DNA from: JALYGY01 sp963800975
Lineage (GTDB): Bacteria > Actinomycetota > Rubrobacteria > Rubrobacterales > Rubrobacteraceae
NCBI GenBank assembly: GCA_963800975.1
Contig: CAWDDB010000006.1
Span: 1 to 64,000, forward strand
DNA: 64,000 bases
Direction: 5' to 3'
Below the pieces are notes generated by a model, which was not told the DNA's origin, did not search any database, and saw only the letters and a program-made list of their open reading frames with translations. Position 1 is the first letter of the stretch. Each line of letters opens with the position of its first letter. Shown piece by piece: positions 33,493 through 42,931 of the stretch. The position numbers and the translations under genes are program-made.

Positions 33493-35921
33493 GGAAGACC
33501 AGGCCCCTGCGCGTGCTGCTCGTCGAGGACTCGGAGAACGACGCGCTGCTACTGCTGCGCGAGCTCAGGAGCGGCGGCTACGAGCCCCTGCACCGTCGGG
33601 TGAGCACGCCCGAAGGGATGGAGGAAGCCCTCGAGGAGGCGCCCTCGCGCGGAGAACCCTGGCAGGTCGTTATCTCCGATTTCCACATGCCCCGATTCGG
33701 GGCGCTCGCCGCCCTCGAGCTGCTGCGCGACCGTGGTTACGACACGCCCTTTATCGTCGTCTCGGGCAAGATCGGGGAGGACGCCATTGTAGAGATGATG
33801 CGGGCCGGGGCCCAAAACTACGTCACCAAAGAGGACATGGTGCGACTGTGCCCGACGGTCGAGCGCGAACTGCGCGAGGTGGAGACGCGCAGGGAGAGTG
33901 CTCGCGCGGCGGAGATGTTGCGCTTCCTCTCGGAGGCGAGCGCCGAGCTCTCCTCCTCGCTCGACTACCGCGCAACGCTGGCGAGGGTCGCGCGCCTGGC
34001 CGTCCCGCAGCTGGCCGACTGGTGCGCCGTCGACGTGCTCGAGGAGGGCGGCGGCACGCGTCTGGTGGCCGTCGAGCATAGGGACCCCGCGAAGGTCGCG
34101 CTCGCCAGGGAGATGCGGGAGCGCTACCCTCCCGAAGTCGGGGGCACCCTGGCGAACGTGCTCAGGACGGGCCAGCCCGAGTACCACGCAGAGGTCACGG
34201 ACGAGATTATCCAGGCCGCCGCGCGCGACGCCGAGCACCTGCGAGCGCTGCGCCAGATAGGTTTCACCTCGACCATCGTGGTGCCGATGATGGCCAGGGG
34301 AAGGACCCTCGGGGCGCTCACCCTGGTCTCGGCCGAGTCGGGGAGGCGCTACGGGGAGGCGGACCTAGGGTTCGCCGAAGAGCTCGCGCGCCGGGCGGCG
34401 CTCGCCGTGGACAACTCGCGCCTCTACGACGAGGCGCGGAGGGAGATCTCCTCGCGAAAGCGCACGCAGGAAGGCCTTCGGGAGTTCGGAGAACAGCTCG
34501 AGATCATCCTGCGCGGGGTCGCCGAAGGCATCACGGCGCAGGGCCCGAGCGGGGACCTGATGTACGCCAACGAGGCGGCGGCCCAGATCGTCGGGTTCCC
34601 TACGGCGGGCGCCTTCATAAAGACGCCGGTGCGGGAGGTCATGGGGCGTTTCGAGATCGCGGACGAGACCGGTAGGGCCGTGCCGCTCGAGGAGCTCCCT
34701 GGCCGGAGGGCGCTGCGGGGCGAGAACGCCGAGGCGCTGCTGCGCTTCCGCGAGGTGGCGACGGGCCGGGAACGATGGGCGGTCATAAGCGCCACGCCGG
34801 TTTTCGGCGACGACGGGCGGGTCCGCTTCGCGGTCAATATCTTCAGGGACGTAACCGAGAGTCGTCGGGCCGAGGAGGCGCTGAGGCAGAGCGAGCAGCT
34901 CTACCGCAGCGTGGTGGAGCAGGCCGCCGAGAACATCTTCCTCGTGGACACCGACAGCTTGCGCATCGTCGAGGCGAACGCGGCGCTCGGCCGCTCTCTC
35001 GGCTACTCCCTGGAGGAACTCAAGCGGATGTCGCTCTACGACATCGTCGCCCACGACCGGGAGAGCATAGACCTCAACGTCGGGCGCATCGTCACTAAGG
35101 GTAGCCACTTTATCGGCGAGCGGCGCTACCGGCGCAGGGACGGGACGCTCGCGGACGTCGAGGTGAGCGTGAGCGCGGTGCCCTACGGCGGCAGGCTGGT
35201 TATGTGCGTCGTCGCCCACGACGTGACGGAGCGCAACAGGTCCGATGAAGCCTTGCGCGAGGTCAGGGAGGCCGAGCGCAACCGAATCGCCCGCGACCTC
35301 CACGACGACATCCTCCAGGACATCGTCTACGCGCTGCAGGAGATCCAGATCGTCCAGATCGGCGCCGAGGACGGCGGCGGATCCGAGATCGATGAAGCCG
35401 CCGAGGCCCTCCGGCGTTCGGTCGAGGGGCTGCGCGGCGCGATATTCGAGCTGCGCCTGAAGGAGTCCCTGGACGCGGCGTTTATCTCTTCGTTGCGGCT
35501 GGTCCTGGACCTGAATCGTCGGATGGCCCGCAAGCGGTTCGAGCTGGAGCTCGTCGTGGACGACGCCTTTCCGCAGACGCTGCCCGAGAAGGCAGGCCGC
35601 GAGCTCGTGCGCATCGTCCAGGAGGCGCTCGCCAACGCCCGCCGCCACGCCAAGCCCGAGCGCGTCCTGGTGATGCTGTGGCGCGACGGTGACCTGGTCG
35701 GGGTGGAGGTGACCGACGACGGGCGAGGCTTCGACGTGGAGAACCCCGGCGTCGGGATGGGCCAGCAGTCGATGAGGTACAGGGCCAGCGAGCTGGGCGG
35801 AGAGCTGAGGGTCGAGAGCGCGCCGGGTAGAGGAACGCGCGTGCTGTTCGAGGTCCCTCTCTCGCGCCTGGTCGCGGAAGGGAGCGCGCGCCCTGGCAGC
35901 GAAGACCCGCCGACGGCATAA
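33489..35921 (+). CDS. Multi-sensor hybrid kinase (REC-GAF-PAS-PAS-HisKA_3)
   Basis: TTG 33489 overlaps the preceding TGA and has GGAG upstream, giving 810 residues. Domains: an N-terminal receiver (VLLVEDSENDALLLLREL, phospho-acceptor Asp64 in VVISDFHMPRFG), GAF at ~150-290, two PAS domains (~320-445 and ~460-580), then HisKA_3 with His605 in RNRIARDLHDDILQDIVYAL, and an NarX/LiaS-type ATPase (IVQEALANARRHAKPERV, VTDDGRGFDVENPGVGMGQQ). The receiver in front suggests phosphorylation by the upstream kinase. Output probably goes to the NarL-type regulator that follows. Confidence 0.9.
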   Translation: MRKTRPLRVLLVEDSENDALLLLRELRSGGYEPLHRRVSTPEGMEEALEEAPSRGEPWQVVISDFHMPRFGALAALELLRDRGYDTPFIVVSGKIGEDAIVEMMRAGAQNYVTKEDMVRLCPTVERELREVETRRESARAAEMLRFLSEASAELSSSLDYRATLARVARLAVPQLADWCAVDVLEEGGGTRLVAVEHRDPAKVALAREMRERYPPEVGGTLANVLRTGQPEYHAEVTDEIIQAAARDAEHLRALRQIGFTSTIVVPMMARGRTLGALTLVSAESGRRYGEADLGFAEELARRAALAVDNSRLYDEARREISSRKRTQEGLREFGEQLEIILRGVAEGITAQGPSGDLMYANEAAAQIVGFPTAGAFIKTPVREVMGRFEIADETGRAVPLEELPGRRALRGENAEALLRFREVATGRERWAVISATPVFGDDGRVRFAVNIFRDVTESRRAEEALRQSEQLYRSVVEQAAENIFLVDTDSLRIVEANAALGRSLGYSLEELKRMSLYDIVAHDRESIDLNVGRIVTKGSHFIGERRYRRRDGTLADVEVSVSAVPYGGRLVMCVVAHDVTERNRSDEALREVREAERNRIARDLHDDILQDIVYALQEIQIVQIGAEDGGGSEIDEAAEALRRSVEGLRGAIFELRLKESLDAAFISSLRLVLDLNRRMARKRFELELVVDDAFPQTLPEKAGRELVRIVQEALANARRHAKPERVLVMLWRDGDLVGVEVTDDGRGFDVENPGVGMGQQSMRYRASELGGELRVESAPGRGTRVLFEVPLSRLVAEGSARPGSEDPPTA

Positions 35922-35958
35922 TCCGTTCTCGAGAGTCTCGCAAGAGGAGGACCGCTCT

Positions 35959-36630
35959 ATCGAGGATCGTGCCGGGAAGGACCGGACCAGGATCCTGCTC
36001 GTCGAGGATCACGCCTCGTTCCGCCAGGCCCTTACCTTCTTGTTCGAGAGGGAGCCGGGGTTCGAGGTGGTAGAGCAGGCCGGTTCGCTTGCCGAGGCGC
36101 GGGCCCTCTCGGGGAAGCTCGACGACGTTGAGGTTGCGATCGTCGATCTGGGGCTCTCGGATGGCGACGGGCTCGAGCTGATCGAAGGCCTCTCCTCGAA
36201 GATGGCGACGCTGGTCCTGAGCGCCAGCCTGGAGCCGAGCCGGCTAGCCCGAGCGGTCGAGGCCGGCGCCTCCGGCGTCGTCCACAAGTCCGCCCCCATC
36301 AAGGAGGTGGTCGAGTCGGTCCGGAAGGTCAGGGCGGGGAGGGCGCTGTTCTCGCCCGAGGAGATGGTACAGATGCTGCGCCTGGTCAGCCGCGAGCGTC
36401 AGGAGCAACGGTCGGCGCGGCGGGCCGTGGAGAAGCTGACCCCCCGCGAGCGGGAGGTCCTCCAGGCGCTCGCCGAAGGCCTGGATAGCCGCGAGATAGC
36501 CGAGAGGCTGAACGTGACCGTTGAGACGGAGCGGACCCACATGGTGAACATCCTGCACAAGCTGGGCGTGCACTCGCGGCTGCAAGCCTTGATCTTCGCG
36601 GCGCGCAACGGCGTGGTCCGGCTGCGTTAG
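35959..36630 (+). CDS. NarL/LuxR-type response regulator, probable ATC start
   Basis: The receiver begins RILLVEDHASFRQALTFLFE with phospho-acceptor Asp near residue 63 in AIVDLGLSDGDG. The C-terminal LuxR helix-turn-helix is LTPREREVLQALAEGLDSRE, IAERLNVTVETERTHMVNIL. No ATG, GTG or TTG precedes the first beta strand in frame; the first ordinary start is TTG 36040, which would delete it. AGAGGAGG at 35943-35950 stands 8 bases before ATC 35959, giving 223 residues, so initiation at ATC is the best reading. It is the output regulator of the kinase operon. Confidence 0.82.
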   Translation: MEDRAGKDRTRILLVEDHASFRQALTFLFEREPGFEVVEQAGSLAEARALSGKLDDVEVAIVDLGLSDGDGLELIEGLSSKMATLVLSASLEPSRLARAVEAGASGVVHKSAPIKEVVESVRKVRAGRALFSPEEMVQMLRLVSRERQEQRSARRAVEKLTPREREVLQALAEGLDSREIAERLNVTVETERTHMVNILHKLGVHSRLQALIFAARNGVVRLR

Positions 36631-36637
36631 CGCGGCG

Positions 36638-36657
36638 TCTAGCCTTATTGGGCTAGA
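36638..36657. repeat. Inverted repeat after the response regulator
   Basis: TCTAGCC-ttattg-GGCTAGA, followed by a run of A on the plus strand, lies 8 bases past the regulator stop. It may act as a terminator on the minus strand or as an operator for the next gene. Confidence 0.5.
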
Positions 36658-36716
36658 AAAAGATCCCCCAAATACGGGAGGCAGGGAGTGTCGACTCTGC
36701 GATATCATCGCCAACC

Positions 36717-37055
36717 ATGAACGACGCGCGCGTACTTGTCGCCTGCGAGCTCAGATCCTACCGGGAGACGATCGGGGCCGCCTTCAGGATGCTCAGGCCT
36801 GCCGCCGAGGTCTTCGTGGCCGAGGCGGATGACCTCGACGCGGAGGTCGAGCGTCTGCACCCGGATCTGGTGGTGTGCACCGTTCTCACGCCGGGGGTCG
36901 AGGAAAGTGCCCCGAACTGGGTCGAGCTCTACCCGGACTACGGCGCGTCCTCCAGGGTCAGCCTGCGCGGCGAACGCTCGGCGATCGAGGAGATACAGCT
37001 CTCCGACCTTCTCTGGGTGCTGGACGAGGCGGGCAGGACGACGCCTCCCGGCTAG
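36717..37055 (+). CDS. Degenerate receiver-like protein
   Basis: ATG 36717 gives 112 residues. The opening MNDARVLVACELRSYRETIG and the segment VERLHPDLVVCTVLTPGVEE follow the first strands of a receiver domain, but the position of the phospho-acceptor Asp is a Cys (LVVCTVL) and the acidic pair is missing. The later part (NWVELYPDYGASSRVSLRGE) is not receiver-like. It may be a pseudo-receiver that binds partners of the upstream regulator. No ribosome site is obvious. Confidence 0.6.
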   Translation: MNDARVLVACELRSYRETIGAAFRMLRPAAEVFVAEADDLDAEVERLHPDLVVCTVLTPGVEESAPNWVELYPDYGASSRVSLRGERSAIEEIQLSDLLWVLDEAGRTTPPG

Positions 37056-37149
37056 GGTTCCTTCTCGAGGTGGTTTATTCCGAGGAGGGAGCCATCAGGT
37101 CTCGGCTTATCGCTCTGGCCGGAAGCGCGTTGCCGAAGGCCAACTCCTC

Positions 37150-37839
37150 TCAAGGTTCGGAGAGCGTCCTGAGCAGGGCCTTGAGCCGGGGGCCCAGGTC
37201 CTCCAGTTCGTCGGCGCTGCACTGGACGTGCAGGTGGACCTTGACCGCCGGCCCGTCTTCCGTCTCTACGGTCGCGGAGACCTCGGTCTCGGCATCCTCT
37301 TCGGTAGGCAGTTCCTCTGGCGCGAGCACCGCTGCCGGATCCAGCTCCCCGTCGAAGGTCGCGACCAGCTCCCCCGCTTCTTCCCTCAACAGGCCGGCCG
37401 TCTTCAGGATCTCCACGATGGCCCCCGCCCCCGTCATAACGGGCTTGTTGCGCGGCTGGCCCGCGGCGTGGGCGACGTAGGCCTGGACGGTTGGGTAGAG
37501 CATCCCCTCGCGCAGCTTCACCGCCGCCACGACGTTCTGCAAGAACTCGTTCGTGGCCACGATCGCGCGCCAGTTCCCGCGGATCTCCTCCTCATCCTTG
37601 CGCGCGAGCGCCAGGGCCATCGACCGCCCGCGGCGCGTGATCAGCTTCTTGCTCTCGCCCTGGAGGATCCCGATCTCCGTCAGGAAACCGTTGCTGCGGC
37701 TGACGCTCGACTGGTGCACCGCGTCGAGCTTGCCAACGTCGCCTGGCTTCGCCGCCTCGTCGCGCGTCCCGTAGGCCACGATGATGTTCACGAGCTCCTC
37801 GTAGGTGGAGCCCGGGAGCCGAAACTCCCTCTCCGCCAT
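37150..37839 (-). CDS. Conserved hypothetical protein
   Basis: ATG 37839 follows GAGAGGTGGTGG and gives 229 residues; ATG 37869 is a weaker alternative. The N-terminal half (FRLPGSTYEELVNIIVAYGT, KLDAVHQSSVSRSNGFLTEI, GILQGESKKLITRRGRSMAL) looks like a winged-helix domain. The C-terminal ~90 residues are acidic with beta-rich VKVHLHVQCSADELEDLG. No family was recognised. Its position beside a signalling operon on the opposite strand gives no firm clue. Confidence 0.65.
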   Translation of the reverse strand: MAEREFRLPGSTYEELVNIIVAYGTRDEAAKPGDVGKLDAVHQSSVSRSNGFLTEIGILQGESKKLITRRGRSMALALARKDEEEIRGNWRAIVATNEFLQNVVAAVKLREGMLYPTVQAYVAHAAGQPRNKPVMTGAGAIVEILKTAGLLREEAGELVATFDGELDPAAVLAPEELPTEEDAETEVSATVETEDGPAVKVHLHVQCSADELEDLGPRLKALLRTLSEP

Positions 37840-37950
37840 CCACCACCTCTCTTCCCGACGCTCCGTCACCCCAGGCTGCCATTATCCTCCATTCGGCAGC
37901 TTCTTGCCCCGCCCTGCTGCGGGGCGGTCGCGGAGGGCGTGGCGAAGGGT

Positions 37951-37974
37951 GGGGCGCTTCGCGAAGCGCCCCTA
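37951..37974. repeat. GC palindrome, family copy 3
   Basis: A perfect 22-bp palindrome GGGGCGCTTCGCGAAGCGCCCC (37951-37972) is followed by TA. On the minus strand its TAG edge is the stop codon of the PhoX gene. Confidence 0.8.
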
Positions 37975-39810
37975 CGCGAAGCCCGTTATGGCGATCACCG
38001 AGGACTTGGGCTCGTCGCCGCCGGGCCAGGTGCTGGTGGGGTCTTCCGGGCTCTCGCTCTCCTCGCCTGGGTGCTGGACGGCGAGAAACAGGGTCAGGCC
38101 GTCCGGGGTGAAGGACGGCCCGGTCAGCTCCGCCTGCACCGGGCTGCTGGCGAACTGGTAGACCTCGGTGCCGTCTATCCCGCCATCCGAGTTGGCGGGC
38201 ATCACGAAGGCCCCGTTGTTCTTGAAGGTGGTGTAGATGCCCGACCCCACCGAGCTGCTGGATATGTCCGTGATCACCCAGAGGTTCCCGGCCCGGTCGA
38301 AGGCCAGGTTGTCTGGAGAGGCGAAGCCGGTCTGGGGACCGCCGGCGGCAAAGACCTCGTAGGTGAACGCCTCGGAGGTCGGGTCGCCGCCGTCCTCGGT
38401 TATGCGCAGGATCTGGCCGTAGAAGTTGCCGTGGTTCTCGTTGTTGGTTAGCGCGGCGTAGACCTGCCCGGTGTCCGGATGGACGTCTATGTCCTCGCAA
38501 CGGTCCATGGGGGTCCCGATGGGGGTCTCCGTCTCCGGGTCCTCGAGCGTCGAGGCGTCTATGGTTCGCACCAGGACCTCGGCCTGGCTCCCGTAGCCGT
38601 TGTCCCTGAATACGGGGTTGTTCTCGAAGTCCATGGGTACCCAGGTTCCGGTCGCGAAGTTGGCGACGTAGAGCATCCCGTCTGAGAGCAGATCAAGGTT
38701 GGCCTCCCGGTTGTCCGGGTCGTAGGTGCCAGAGGAGACGAACTTGTAGATGCACCGGTCCTCCTCGTCGTGGCCGGTGTAGACGACGACCCTGCCGGAT
38801 TCGGAGACGTTTATGGCGGCGTTCTCGTGCCTGACGCGGCCCAGCCAGGTGTGCTTGCGTGGCCTGGATCCTGGATCGAAAGGGTCCACCTCGACGACCC
38901 AGCCGTAGTGTTCGGGGGCCTGGGCGCTGGCGGGATCGTCGAGCCACCTGTAGGTGTCCGCCATCTCCAGCGCCTCCGGGGCGTCGTCGGTGCCCTGGCC
39001 TGGGTCCCCCTGGTCGTCGGTGCGCTGGCCGTAGTAGTCCTGGAAGTTCTCTTCGCAGGTGAGGATGGTGTTCCACGGCGTGACGCCGCCGCCGCAGTTG
39101 GCGAGCGTACCCACTACCTCGTCTGCGCCGCTCATGCGCATCTCCGCGGAGCCGGCGGCCGGGCCCGTGATGCCCATCGGCGTCGTGGCGTCGATGCGGC
39201 GGTTGAGATCGTCGTCCTCGACGAAGGCCCAGGAGCCGCCCTCCCTTCGCACCCTCACGACCGACCCGCCCACGCCGGCCTTCTCGCGGGCTATCTGTCG
39301 CTTCGTCTTCCTGGTCGCGCCCTCCGTGTCGGTGTAGTCAGACCAGAACATGGGGTTGACGTACTCGTGGTTGACCCAGAGGATGCCGTCCCCGGAGTCG
39401 TCGCCGCCATCGAGGGCGTCTATCGGGAGGTACGCGACGAAGTCGTTGTGGTCGCCGTAGACGCCGTCGCCAGTGAGCGGGTCGCCAGAGCTGCGGATGA
39501 GGTCGTACCCGAAGCCATCTGGCAGGACCACGTCGTCGGCGTCGGTGGGCTCTACTGGCCTGAAGAAGGAGGGACCGTCGCCCCCGGCTGGGGCCTTGGC
39601 CCCCTCACCGCCCGCGTTGCCGTTGGCCGCGTTCCCTTCCTGGCTCTCCGAGCATCCGGCGAGCACGCCCGTGCTTCCCGCCGCGAGCGCAGCCGAGCCC
39701 GTGCCGAGAAACGTGAGGAACCTGCGGCGGCTCAGCCCGGCCGGCGACGGGGCCACGCGCACGTCGCGTTTGTGCTGCTTGATCCGCTGGATGCTCGGCT
39801 TTCCCGTCAA
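37972..39810 (-). CDS. PhoX-family phosphatase, TAT-exported
   Basis: About 612 residues. I prefer TTG 39810, which has GGAGGG 5 bases upstream, over ATG 39843, which has none. A twin-arginine signal (SRRRFLTFLGTGSAALAAGS) ends in a lipobox-like LAGCSES, so it is exported folded, perhaps as a lipoprotein. The DUF839/PhoX body follows: DGFGYDLIRSSGDPLTGDGV, FVAYLPIDALDG, ILWVNHEYVNPMFWSDYT, NCGGGVTPWNTILTCEENFQ, ASPDNLAFDRAGNLWVITD. PhoX enzymes are Ca/Fe alkaline phosphatases that release phosphate from organic esters. The TAG stop lies in the palindrome. A sulfatase-like gene diverges. Confidence 0.87.
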   Translation of the reverse strand: MTGKPSIQRIKQHKRDVRVAPSPAGLSRRRFLTFLGTGSAALAAGSTGVLAGCSESQEGNAANGNAGGEGAKAPAGGDGPSFFRPVEPTDADDVVLPDGFGYDLIRSSGDPLTGDGVYGDHNDFVAYLPIDALDGGDDSGDGILWVNHEYVNPMFWSDYTDTEGATRKTKRQIAREKAGVGGSVVRVRREGGSWAFVEDDDLNRRIDATTPMGITGPAAGSAEMRMSGADEVVGTLANCGGGVTPWNTILTCEENFQDYYGQRTDDQGDPGQGTDDAPEALEMADTYRWLDDPASAQAPEHYGWVVEVDPFDPGSRPRKHTWLGRVRHENAAINVSESGRVVVYTGHDEEDRCIYKFVSSGTYDPDNREANLDLLSDGMLYVANFATGTWVPMDFENNPVFRDNGYGSQAEVLVRTIDASTLEDPETETPIGTPMDRCEDIDVHPDTGQVYAALTNNENHGNFYGQILRITEDGGDPTSEAFTYEVFAAGGPQTGFASPDNLAFDRAGNLWVITDISSSSVGSGIYTTFKNNGAFVMPANSDGGIDGTEVYQFASSPVQAELTGPSFTPDGLTLFLAVQHPGEESESPEDPTSTWPGGDEPKSSVIAITGFA

Positions 39811-39982
39811 GTGTCCCTCCGTCCTGGCCGCCGCGTGACGCATAGATGTTAGGCGGTCGCCGTGCCAGCCGGGTTTCAGGGGTGTGTCAGCCGTGTAAAT
39901 TGTTCGTTAACCGAGGATCACCTGACGAGAAGCCCCGTCCCGGTTGATACTTCCCACTTTCGCGTAGTACCCTCATCTGGTT

Positions 39983-41488
39983 GTGAGCAGGTCCCGCACG
40001 CTTACCCGCAAGGAGTTCCTGGCGCTCGCCGGCGCCGGGGCGCTCGGCGCTTCCCTCTTTGGTTGCGACTTCAGCCGACGCCTGCCCAATCTGCCGGGAC
40101 GGCCCCCCGCCGGCGACGCCAACGTGGTCGTGGTGATCATGGACAGCCTGAGAAAGGACCACATCGGCGCCTACGGCAACGACTGGATAGAGACCCCCAA
40201 CCTGGACGCGTTCGCCGAACAGAGCCTCCGGTTCACCCGGGCCTACCCCGAGTCGGCCCCGACGATCTGCGCGAGGCGTGCCATCCATACGGGCATGAGA
40301 TCCTGGCCGTTCAGGGACTGGAAGCCCCCCAAAGGCGAGGACATCATCCTGCAGGGCTGGCAGCCGATCCCGGACGGACAGGCGCACCTGGCCGAGATCC
40401 TCAAGCAATCCGGCTACGCCACGATGTTCGAGACGGACAACATGCACCAGTTCAAGGCCTCGTACAACTTCCAGCAGGGCTTCGACGTCTTCGACTTCAT
40501 CCGCGGGCAGACAACGGACAACTACATGCCGAACTGGACCTTCCCGCGCGAACGGGTGCGGGGCGCCCTGCTCAAGGGCAACCCCACCGCGATGCGGGCC
40601 CAGATGCAGCAGTACTGGGCTAACGTGGAGGGGCGCCTCGTGGCCGAGCGTCAGAGCGAGGACGACTATTTCAGCCCGCGCGTGTTTACCGGGGCCATGC
40701 AGCTCGCGGAGGCGGCCAAGAAGGGCGGCCAACCCTTCTTCCTGGTGGCAGACAGCTACGACCCGCACGAGCCCTGGGACACGCCGGACGAGTACGTCTC
40801 CCTCTACGACGACCCCTACGACGGGCCAGAGCCCTACTCCGTCATCTATGGCGAGAGCGATTACCTCACGGACAGGGAGCTGCAACGGATGAAGGCCCGC
40901 TACGCCGGTGAGATCACGATGGTCGACCGCTGGCTCGGCCGCTTCCTGCACAAGATGGAGGATCTCGGGCTCATGGATAACACCCTCCTCATCCTCCTCT
41001 CGGACCACGGCGTCGCCCTCGGCGAGCACGGGTACACAGGCAAACCGTCCTACGTACTCTGGCCCGAGATCACCGACATCCCGTTCATGATCCGGCACCC
41101 GGAAGGCAAGGGGGCTGGCCAGAGTAGCGATTACTTCGCCTCGACCCACGACGTGGCGCCAACCATCCTCGGCTTCCTCGGCATAGAGCCCGATGAGCCC
41201 ATGGACGGGCAGGACCTCTCGGTCATCTTCGACGGGGGCGAGCCCGAAGAGCGGGCGCACTTCAGCCTCGGGTACAACGACCACGCGTGGGCGCGCGACG
41301 ACCGCCACGTCATGTTCGCCAAGAACGACGGGTCGAACGCGATGCTCTACGACCTGAAGAACGACCCCGAGATGAACAGCGACATAGCCGGGAACAACCA
41401 GGAGCTGCTTAACAGTATGTGGACCGACTACGTCCTCGGGGATGCGGGCGGACCCCTGCCCACCTACAAGAACGTGCGTCCATTCTAG
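39983..41488 (+). CDS. Exported sulfatase-like protein, Thr nucleophile type (paralogue 1)
   Basis: GTG 39983 gives 501 residues. The signal LTRKEFLALAGAGALGASLF precedes a lipobox-type FGC, so it is probably a cell-surface lipoprotein. The alkaline-phosphatase fold is clear: VVVVIMDSLRKDHIGAYGND with the metal Asp, a second metal site in LILLSDHGVALGEHG, and YFASTHDVAPTILGFLGIEP. Where sulfatases have Cys-x-Pro-Ser-Arg (formylglycine), this protein has T94-I-C-A-R98 before AIHTG. Thr is the nucleophile in phosphodiesterases and LtaS-type transferases, so sulfate-ester hydrolysis is doubtful. It is closely related to the 51143-52615 gene. Confidence 0.85.
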   Translation: MSRSRTLTRKEFLALAGAGALGASLFGCDFSRRLPNLPGRPPAGDANVVVVIMDSLRKDHIGAYGNDWIETPNLDAFAEQSLRFTRAYPESAPTICARRAIHTGMRSWPFRDWKPPKGEDIILQGWQPIPDGQAHLAEILKQSGYATMFETDNMHQFKASYNFQQGFDVFDFIRGQTTDNYMPNWTFPRERVRGALLKGNPTAMRAQMQQYWANVEGRLVAERQSEDDYFSPRVFTGAMQLAEAAKKGGQPFFLVADSYDPHEPWDTPDEYVSLYDDPYDGPEPYSVIYGESDYLTDRELQRMKARYAGEITMVDRWLGRFLHKMEDLGLMDNTLLILLSDHGVALGEHGYTGKPSYVLWPEITDIPFMIRHPEGKGAGQSSDYFASTHDVAPTILGFLGIEPDEPMDGQDLSVIFDGGEPEERAHFSLGYNDHAWARDDRHVMFAKNDGSNAMLYDLKNDPEMNSDIAGNNQELLNSMWTDYVLGDAGGPLPTYKNVRPF

Positions 41489-41701
41489 GAGGCACGCTAC
41501 GCTCGGCATACGCCGGGCTTTGCTCTCAGTAGTTGGGTTTCTATTCCACCCGGCGCCGCACGCCCGCACCATACCCGCCGCTTGTAACGATCTATAATCA
41601 TGCCCCCGCTTCTCTGCTACAATCGTCGGCCAGCACGTTCTGTTTAAGTTTGGTGTGTTTTCGATAAGAAACCAGACGGTATCGAGAAGGAGGCAAGTGC
41701 G

Positions 41702-42904
41702 ATGAAGGTACTGGTTCTCGGGGGTGACGGCTACTGCGGTTGGCCGACCTCGCTGCATCTATCCGACGTTGGCCACGAGGTGGTCATCGTGGACAACTTC
41801 GTCAGGAGGACCATCGACCACGAGCTGTCGGCCGCGAGCCTGACGCCCATCGCCGACCTGAAGGACCGGGTCAAGGCCTGGCAGGAGGTGAGCGGGCAGA
41901 CCATCGGCGTCGAGTACGGCGACCTGCTGGACTGGGAGTTCGTTTCCGAGGTCTTCGAGCGCCACCAGCCTGATGCGGTCGTGCACTTCGCCGAGCAGCG
42001 GGCCGCGCCCTACTCGATGATCGACCGTCGCCACGCGGTATACACGCAGCACAACAACGTCATCGGCAACCTCAACGTGCTCTTCGCGATCAACGAGTAC
42101 GTACCGGACTGCCACCTGGTGAAGCTCGGGACGATGGGCGAGTACGGGCAGCCCAACATCGATATCGAAGAGGGCTACATCGAGATCGAGCACAAGGGCC
42201 GCAAGGACGTCCTGCCTTTCCCGAAGCAGCCCGGCAGCTGGTACCACCTCTCGAAGGTGCACGACTCCCACAACATCCACTTCGCCTGCAAGATCTGGGG
42301 CCTCAGGGCCACCGACCTGAACCAGGGCGTGGTCTACGGCACCGTCACCCCGCAGACCGAGCGTGACGCGCGCCTGATGAACCGCTTCGACTACGAGGAG
42401 GTCTTCGGGACCGTCCTGAACCGTTTCTGCGTGCAGGCCGCCATCGACCACCCGCTCACGGTCTACGGCAACGGCTCCCAGACGAGGGGCTACCTGGACA
42501 TCAGGGACACCGTCCGCTGCGTGGAGCTCGCCGTGGAGAACCCGGCCGAGCGGGGCGAGATGCGGGTCTTCAACCAGTTCACGGAGGAGTTCTCGGTCAG
42601 GGAGCTGGCCGAGATGGTGGTTGAGAGCGCCTCGAAGCTCGGCGTCTCCGCCAGGGTGGAGAACATAGAGAACCCGCGCGTCGAGAAGTACGACCACTAC
42701 TACAACGCCACGCACACGGGCCTGCTCGACCTCGGCCTCGAGCCCCACTACCTCGGGGACAGCTTGCTCGACTCGCTCATGAACATTGCCATCGAGTACA
42801 GGGACAGGATCGACCCCGACGTCGTCATGCCGAGCGTGAACTGGCGGACGGGCAAGGCCAGGCAGCGCGTGAACAAGGCCCCCGCCGAGCCGTCGACGAT
42901 CTAG
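41702..42904 (+). CDS. sqd1: UDP-sulfoquinovose synthase
   Basis: ATG 41702, preceded by AAGGAGGC, gives 400 residues, the normal length. The extended-SDR enzyme converts UDP-glucose and sulfite to UDP-sulfoquinovose. MKVLVLGGDGYCGWPTSLHL is the family NAD motif; the catalytic triad is Thr144 in KLGTMGEYG, Tyr181 and Lys185 in WYHLSKVHD. AEQRAAPYSMID, NQGVVYGTVTPQT and RGYLDIRDTVRCVELA also match. TATAAT at 41593-41598 and TACAAT at 41618-41623 are possible -10 boxes. No SqdX/SQD2-type sulfolipid synthase is seen, so the sugar may go to a surface glycan. Confidence 0.92.
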   Translation: MKVLVLGGDGYCGWPTSLHLSDVGHEVVIVDNFVRRTIDHELSAASLTPIADLKDRVKAWQEVSGQTIGVEYGDLLDWEFVSEVFERHQPDAVVHFAEQRAAPYSMIDRRHAVYTQHNNVIGNLNVLFAINEYVPDCHLVKLGTMGEYGQPNIDIEEGYIEIEHKGRKDVLPFPKQPGSWYHLSKVHDSHNIHFACKIWGLRATDLNQGVVYGTVTPQTERDARLMNRFDYEEVFGTVLNRFCVQAAIDHPLTVYGNGSQTRGYLDIRDTVRCVELAVENPAERGEMRVFNQFTEEFSVRELAEMVVESASKLGVSARVENIENPRVEKYDHYYNATHTGLLDLGLEPHYLGDSLLDSLMNIAIEYRDRIDPDVVMPSVNWRTGKARQRVNKAPAEPSTI

Positions 42905-42931
42905 GCTCCGGGCAAGAAGAACCTGGTTGTG

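Noticed and set aside
38770..39852. 360-codon frame antisense to the PhoX gene
   Set aside because: Same cause. The PhoX reading has a TAT signal and family motifs throughout.
39844..39982. Possible PhoP/PhoB box (gttcgttaacc) between PhoX and sulfatase genes
   Set aside because: Only a single half-site-like word is present; the direct repeats needed for a PHO box are not there.
39887..41758. 623-codon frame antisense to sulfatase-like 1
   Set aside because: Overlaps a clear exported enzyme gene and its promoter; no motif found.
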